A stretch of DNA of 64,000 nucleotides from an uncultured Acetatifactor sp. (GTDB taxonomy: Bacteria; Bacillota; Clostridia; Lachnospirales; Lachnospiraceae), in the NCBI GenBank assembly GCA_947627115.1, contig CANQUQ010000007.1, positions 37,594-101,593 of the forward strand, written 5' to 3'. This document shows positions 60,673 to 64,000 of the stretch, in pieces. The notes under the pieces are model-generated. The model had not been told where the DNA came from. It saw only the letters and a list, made by a program, of their open reading frames with translations, and ran no database searches. The translations under genes were made by a program, and so were the position numbers. Numbering within the stretch: position 1 is the first letter of the stretch; every line of letters begins with the position of its first letter.

Positions 60673-61413
60673 ATGAAGCGGAAAAAGAAGACTTTGATGA
60701 TATTGATTACGGGGATGTTTCTGCTGACGGCCGCAGGGATTCTGGGAGGGATCAAGATATACAGAGTGCATAAGGCTCATCAGTGCGGTATTGTTCTGGC
60801 GTTTGACGACTATAACGCGCAGAGCTGGGAAGAACACTTTGATCTGTTCGATCAGTATGACGCAAAGGTGACATTTTTTGTGAATTGCAGTGAACCTACC
60901 GACTTTTGCTATCACGCGGTGGAGAGGGGCCATGAGATTGGTTTTCACACCATAAATCACGTGGATCTGAAGACGGCTTCCGCCGACGAGGTCTATGCGC
61001 AGGCGATTGCCCCCATAGAGGTGTTCCGCGAGAAGGGTTTTGAGCTGACTTCCTTTGCGTATCCGTTCGGTTCTTATAACGAGGAATTAAATGAATTGCT
61101 GCTGCAGCATTACAAGGTGCTTCGGGGGGCATATCATTACGAACTCGTAGGGAAGCACCAGATGCGCAACGGTTTTGTAGATTCCCTTCCCATAGACAAT
61201 GTAAAATACAGTTCCGATGAGGAGTTTGAAAAGAGGATTGATGAAATTTTGGCGGAGCTGGATGAAAATACCGGTGCGATTGTAGGACTGTATTCTCATG
61301 CCATAGGCGACGGCGACTGGTGCGTCTCGGAGAAAAGGCTGGAATACGTATTGAAGAGGGCCCATGAGATGGGGATACAGTTCTATACGTTCAAGGAGCT
61401 TCAGGAAAATTAA
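60673..61413 (+). CDS. Membrane-anchored polysaccharide deacetylase
   Basis: A 246-residue protein starting at the ATG at 60673, seven bases after GGAGG. A signal anchor (about residues 7-27) precedes a NodB-type domain: VLAFDDYNAQSW (Asp-Asp), GFHTINHVD (HTxxH metal site), FAYPFGSYNEEL and GLYSHAIGDGDW. Family members deacetylate peptidoglycan or other amino sugars outside the membrane. The gene follows the YerB-like gene, so the two may be linked. Confidence 0.9.
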   Translation: MKRKKKTLMILITGMFLLTAAGILGGIKIYRVHKAHQCGIVLAFDDYNAQSWEEHFDLFDQYDAKVTFFVNCSEPTDFCYHAVERGHEIGFHTINHVDLKTASADEVYAQAIAPIEVFREKGFELTSFAYPFGSYNEELNELLLQHYKVLRGAYHYELVGKHQMRNGFVDSLPIDNVKYSSDEEFEKRIDEILAELDENTGAIVGLYSHAIGDGDWCVSEKRLEYVLKRAHEMGIQFYTFKELQEN

Positions 61414-61466
61414 TTTCAACGGTTCCCGACCGGGCTTGATGGGGAATATAAATTTTAATGCAGGTC

Positions 61467-61495
61467 TTGACATTTTGCTGCTTTCCATGTAAAAT
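61467..61495 (+). promoter_or_regulatory. Promoter of the tRNA-Phe/tRNA-Gly pair
   Basis: TTGACA (61467-61472), 17 bases and TAAAAT (61490-61495), about 35 bases before tRNA-Phe. Confidence 0.8.
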
Positions 61496-61529
61496 AACCA
61501 ATGTTGTGACGTAGGGATATATGCGGCAG

Positions 61530-61602
<73 letters not shown>

Positions 61603-61648
61603 TTGTGGAAAGGCTCAAGACCGATTTCAATTGCATATTTTATCACAT

Positions 61649-61719
61649 GCGGGTGTAGTTCAATGGTAGAACACCAGCCTTCCAAGCTGGATACGTGGGT
61701 TCGATTCCCATCACCCGCT
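61649..61719 (+). tRNA. tRNA-Gly (TCC)
   Basis: The acceptor stem GCGGGTG pairs with CACCCGC, discriminator T. The anticodon loop CTTCCAA carries TCC. T arm GTGGGTTCGATTCCCAT is normal. No CCA is encoded. The tyrosine recombinase gene begins to be encoded 84 bases downstream, so its 3' end is a likely attachment site. Confidence 0.96.
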
Positions 61720-61728
61720 TTTTGTGTA

Positions 61729-61765
61729 CTCAGAAAGCCCTATTTTATGCGGCTTCTGAGTTTTT
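61729..61765 (+). terminator. Terminator after tRNA-Gly
   Basis: CTCAGAAAGCC pairs with GGCTTCTGAG (one bulge), followed by TTTTT. Confidence 0.85.
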
Positions 61766-61780
61766 CATTTTTGCGGTTTT

Positions 61781-61799
61781 TGATTACACGTGATTACAC
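61781..61799. repeat. Tandem TGATTACAC repeat next to the integrase stop
   Basis: TGATTACAC occurs at 61781-61789 and 61791-61799, one base apart, between tRNA-Gly and the 3' end of the recombinase gene. Short direct repeats near an element end are typical integrase arm sites. Confidence 0.45.
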
Positions 61800-61802
61800 T
61801 TT

Positions 61803-63089
61803 TTATCCATTGAGCGCGCTTTCCAAAAGCTGTTCCGTTTGTGCATCTGTCATGCGATTAAAACAATAGTTGTTATAAGTGGTCCGTTCATCTTCGTGAC
61901 CTGCCAGCTTACGTATGGCATTGATATTCAAGCCACTGTCGATCAGAGTACTGATGTAGGTCTTTCTGATTTTGTGCATGGCTTTTTCAGATATGCCAAT
62001 GTGGCGGCAGTATTTTCTGATACGATAGTCCACGCTCTTAGAATGGACACGTCCCTGCGCTCCGAGGAACAGAAAACCGTCATCATAATAACCATGTTGT
62101 TCATTGCTGGAATGGATTTTCTGCAGAATGCTTCGGGCTGTCTGGCTTAGATAGACTTCCCTGTCTCCTGCTTCCGTTTTTGTATAATCAACCACAACAA
62201 AGGTCTGTTTTGACCAAGAGCCGTCTGGAAGCTGTTCTACCTGACGGATTTCCATGCGCTGAACATGGATATAATTGCCGTCTATGTCGCTTTCCTTCAA
62301 TGCGACAATCTCTCCCAGACGCAATCCTGTTTGAAATGCAAACGGAATAGCCAGACAGGATACGGAACCAGTCTTGTCAAAATCTTTCCATGCCTCTGCT
62401 TCTATAAGTGGCTGTTCATTTGTCAGGAATACCTGTGTCTTATCTAATGGCTTTTTCTTTGCTTGGAACAGCTTGCTGTCAACATGCACCTTGTTAAAAG
62501 GATTTTCAGTGATTATCCTTTTCTGTACTGCATAATCAAGAGTCTGCCTGATAATAAGGGTCATATTGTAGTATTGTTTCTTGGTCAGCTTTCTATCCCT
62601 TGTGATACGTAACGCCCATTCCTGAAGAATATCATAGTCCATCTTTGTGACGGAGGTCTCTGCCAGTTTGCTGCCCTTATAAAATCTGTCCCAGTCACTT
62701 GCTATTTTGCGGATATACATATCTGATCTTGTCTGCAGCTTCTTGTATTCAAGCCATTGACAATACCAGTTCTTCAATTTGAAACGTCTGGCATATTCGT
62801 TTTCTTCGATGGAACGGTAATGGTCTATGATAAACCTGTTCAAATCGTCCAGCGTACTTTTTGCGATCAACCTCCTTCCGTTAGTTTCAGGGTCTGGCAG
62901 ATAAGTACGCCATCTGCCGTCTGTTCCCTGCCATATCTTGTGTGAGTGATTTTTCAAATACCTTGAATTCCGCATATTTTCCATTTCACTCTGCACTTCT
63001 TCCAGTGACAGTTTACACCGTGAAAGAAGATGTTGCAATAACTCTTGTTCTGATGTTTCGCTTAAATCCATAAGTTGCACCGTCCACAT
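61803..63089 (-). CDS. Tyrosine recombinase (phage/ICE-type integrase)
   Basis: A 428-residue site-specific recombinase. An N-terminal arm-binding-like part (KIWQGTDGRWRTYLPD) and SAM-like core-binding domain (about 110-200) precede the catalytic domain: Arg in TGLRLGEIVAL, Lys in YTKTEAGDR, HKIRKTY (His-x-x-Arg), LAGHEDERTT (His) and Tyr in YNNYCF. All catalytic residues are present. The end of the gene points at tRNA-Gly, so the element end would be near 61720-61800. The start is the ATG at 63089 or 63071, neither with a good ribosome site; see the short ORF at 63062. No excisionase, replication or transfer gene is in view. Confidence 0.92.
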   Translation of the reverse strand: MWTVQLMDLSETSEQELLQHLLSRCKLSLEEVQSEMENMRNSRYLKNHSHKIWQGTDGRWRTYLPDPETNGRRLIAKSTLDDLNRFIIDHYRSIEENEYARRFKLKNWYCQWLEYKKLQTRSDMYIRKIASDWDRFYKGSKLAETSVTKMDYDILQEWALRITRDRKLTKKQYYNMTLIIRQTLDYAVQKRIITENPFNKVHVDSKLFQAKKKPLDKTQVFLTNEQPLIEAEAWKDFDKTGSVSCLAIPFAFQTGLRLGEIVALKESDIDGNYIHVQRMEIRQVEQLPDGSWSKQTFVVVDYTKTEAGDREVYLSQTARSILQKIHSSNEQHGYYDDGFLFLGAQGRVHSKSVDYRIRKYCRHIGISEKAMHKIRKTYISTLIDSGLNINAIRKLAGHEDERTTYNNYCFNRMTDAQTEQLLESALNG

Positions 63090-63127
63090 TGAGAGATGAA
63101 ATTTTTGTCATCGTTTGATAATGCCAT
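63062..63127 (-). CDS. Possible 21-residue leader ORF overlapping the integrase start
   Basis: An ATG at 63127 with AAAGGAG about six bases upstream opens a 21-codon frame (MALSNDDKNFISQCGRCNLW and one more) that ends inside the integrase gene in another frame. The integrase ATG lies within it without its own ribosome site. This suggests translational coupling, or a frameshifted integrase N-terminus. Confidence 0.4.
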   Translation of the reverse strand: MALSNDDKNFISQCGRCNLWI

Positions 63128-63463
63128 AATCAGTCTCCTTTCATGTTGATATTTTTATTGTAATAAAATTTCCGATGTTTTCAAGCTTCCTATCATCTCT
63201 ATAATTCTCGATGTGAAAAGTGATTGATAATTTCATCGAAAGGATTATACTAAAAGTAAGGAACAACCGCCCACAAGGGTGGGTTGACCGATTGACAAAG
63301 TAGAAATGCCACCCTGCCACCTGCCAAAGTTTAGGGGTGGTTTTTCTATGTAGCTTTACTTAGCAAACGTAAAGACGAAAGTAAGCAACGCCGGAAGGAA
63401 TATGCCAAAGGTCAGCCCACCTTTTAGATTGTGATATAATCCGCGCATTGCTGCGTTTAATAT
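63128..63463. other. Gene-free stretch between the integrase and the lipoprotein leader
   Basis: AT-rich at first, then a promoter-hairpin-terminator group at 63224-63345, then two short repeats resembling each other (CTTTACTTAGC and CGAAAGTAAGC). TATAAT occurs at 63435-63440 without a clear -35. No protein-coding frame is credible here. Confidence 0.4.
63224..63345 (+). ncRNA. Possible short structured RNA behind the integrase
   Basis: TTGATA (63224-63229), 16 bases and TATACT (63246-63251) form a promoter. Transcript from about 63258 would contain a hairpin ACCGCCCAC/GTGGGT near 63268-63287 and end at a terminator CCACCC/GGGTGG followed by TTTTT (63309-63345). About 88 bases, no open frame. 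Identity not recognised. Confidence 0.4.
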
Positions 63464-63492
63464 TTGCACGAGGGCGGCAAGTGTGGTAAAAT
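63464..63492 (+). promoter_or_regulatory. Promoter upstream of the lipoprotein leader
   Basis: TTGCAC (63464-63469), 17 bases, TAAAAT (63487-63492). The coding start is 275 bases further on, so the leader is long. Confidence 0.6.
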
Positions 63493-63659
63493 GCCTTTTA
63501 GATTTCAGGAGAAGAAGGTGTACCGCCCGACACTGCGGGAACAGTGCCGAGCAGGGATGGTATTACCGGTATCACACAATACAGACGGAATCTGCGATAC
63601 ACCCGAATGTATTATACCCTCCAGAGGGAAAATTACAAGGGTGAGGAGTCGGAGTTTGC

Positions 63660-63702
63660 AAGAACTGCGATGAGTTTGCTGTACTTTTCGCGGTTCTTTT
63701 TT
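63660..63702 (+). terminator. Terminator-like hairpin inside the lipoprotein leader
   Basis: AAGAACTGCG (63660-63669) pairs with CGCGGTTCTT (63689-63698, one G-T pair), followed by TTTT. It lies between the promoter at 63464 and the start at 63767, so it may attenuate the gene or end a separate short RNA. Confidence 0.6.
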
Positions 63703-63703
63703 C

Positions 63704-63732
63704 ATGCTTCGCAGAAGCATTCTTCGTAGAAG
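63704..63732. repeat. Palindromic repeats ATGCTTC-GCA-GAAGCAT and CTTC-GTA-GAAG
   Basis: Two small inverted repeats stand side by side, the first perfect (ATGCTTC/GAAGCAT, 63704-63720), the second CTTC/GAAG (63722-63732), with GAAGCATGC repeated after it. The pattern is that of a dispersed intergenic palindrome, or of a structured RNA near the ribosome site. Confidence 0.5.
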
Positions 63733-63766
63733 CATGCTCCGCGGGAGACAAAAAAGGAGGAAACAG

Positions 63767-64000
63767 ATGAAAAAGAAGATTTTGACACTGGTACTGGCGG
63801 TGACGACCGCGACGATGCTTGCAGGCTGCGGCAATACGGTGAAGAAGACTGACGGCGGCGAGGTGGTAATGGAGGAGACGGATGCCGCCGGGGATGAGAC
63901 TGCGGCCAAGACAGACACTTCGAAGGAAACGTCTGCGGCAGAGACGGAAAAGGAGGAGACAGACGCAGCAGATACCGACAAGGAAGAGGCGGAAAGTGCG
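63767..64000 (+). CDS. Lipoprotein with acidic linker (3' end outside window)
   Basis: The ATG at 63767 follows AAAGGAGG by six bases. A signal peptide with lipobox L-A-G-C (about Cys21) is followed by an Asp/Glu/Thr/Ser-rich linker for the remaining 55 or so visible residues, with repeated ETxA/ETDAAD-like units. The functional domain lies beyond the window, so no role can be given. A long structured leader precedes it. Confidence 0.8.
   Translation, partial: MKKKILTLVLAVTTATMLAGCGNTVKKTDGGEVVMEETDAAGDETAAKTDTSKETSAAETEKEETDAADTDKEEAESA

Overview
The window looks like chromosome from a spore-forming member of the Clostridia, most likely Lachnospiraceae. The evidence is a moderately GC-rich genome with strong AGGAGG-type ribosome sites, lipoproteins with Lachnospiraceae-style signal peptides, the sporulation/division run rqcP-yabP-yabQ-divIC-spoIIE-tilS-hpt-ftsH (same order as in Bacillus), a Spo0A-type promoter in front of spoIIE, and an Mrp/Mbh-type antiporter cluster. 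The species cannot be named from sequence alone.

Layout. 1-6.7 kb: the end of a large solute-binding protein, a zinc-macrodomain/class M sirtuin pair (ADP-ribosylation reversal), a small unknown protein, and a three-gene polar amino acid (probably cystine) ABC transporter behind a consensus promoter with an Rrf2-like inverted repeat. 6.7-12.7 kb: an MMPL/RND exporter translationally coupled to a large GLUG-repeat surface protein with a helical insert. 12.8-16.3 kb: a patatin-like lipase, an AAA/DUF4143 ATPase and a Fic protein. 16.7-20.5 kb: a two-component system co-transcribed with two membrane proteins, next to a repeat protein and a related small membrane protein. 20.8-31.2 kb: a cytidylate-kinase-like protein and a ten-gene cation/proton antiporter cluster whose order matches archaeal mbhA-H, with four large NuoL/M/N-type subunits. 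31.2-35 kb: a frameshifted OFA-family transporter and a 2-isopropylmalate synthase fused to an AraC-type DNA-binding domain, the most unusual gene here. 35-42.6 kb: housekeeping genes (foldase, HAD phosphatase, CCA-adding enzyme, CotS-like protein, PEGA lipoprotein, MazG, HU). 42.7-49.4 kb: the sporulation/division/FtsH block. 49.5-56.1 kb: a possible small RNA, a GH13 enzyme, and a four-gene operon in which a two-component system is bracketed by two exported proteins. 56.1-61.4 kb: an amidase-deacetylase fusion, tRNA-Tyr and tRNA-Leu, a GH5 glucanase, a small unknown protein, a YerB-type lipoprotein and a membrane-anchored deacetylase. 61.5-64 kb: tRNA-Phe and tRNA-Gly, a tyrosine recombinase next to tRNA-Gly (probable integrated element or remnant), two possible structured RNAs and the start of a lipoprotein gene.

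How the parts fit. Most of the window is ordinary core genome: envelope growth, sporulation and ion homeostasis. Accessory content is concentrated at 13.8-16.3 kb and 61.7-63.5 kb. Many starts given here lie inside a longer open frame and were chosen from ribosome-binding sites, promoter position or family alignment. No database search was possible; all assignments rest on motifs and remembered family features.
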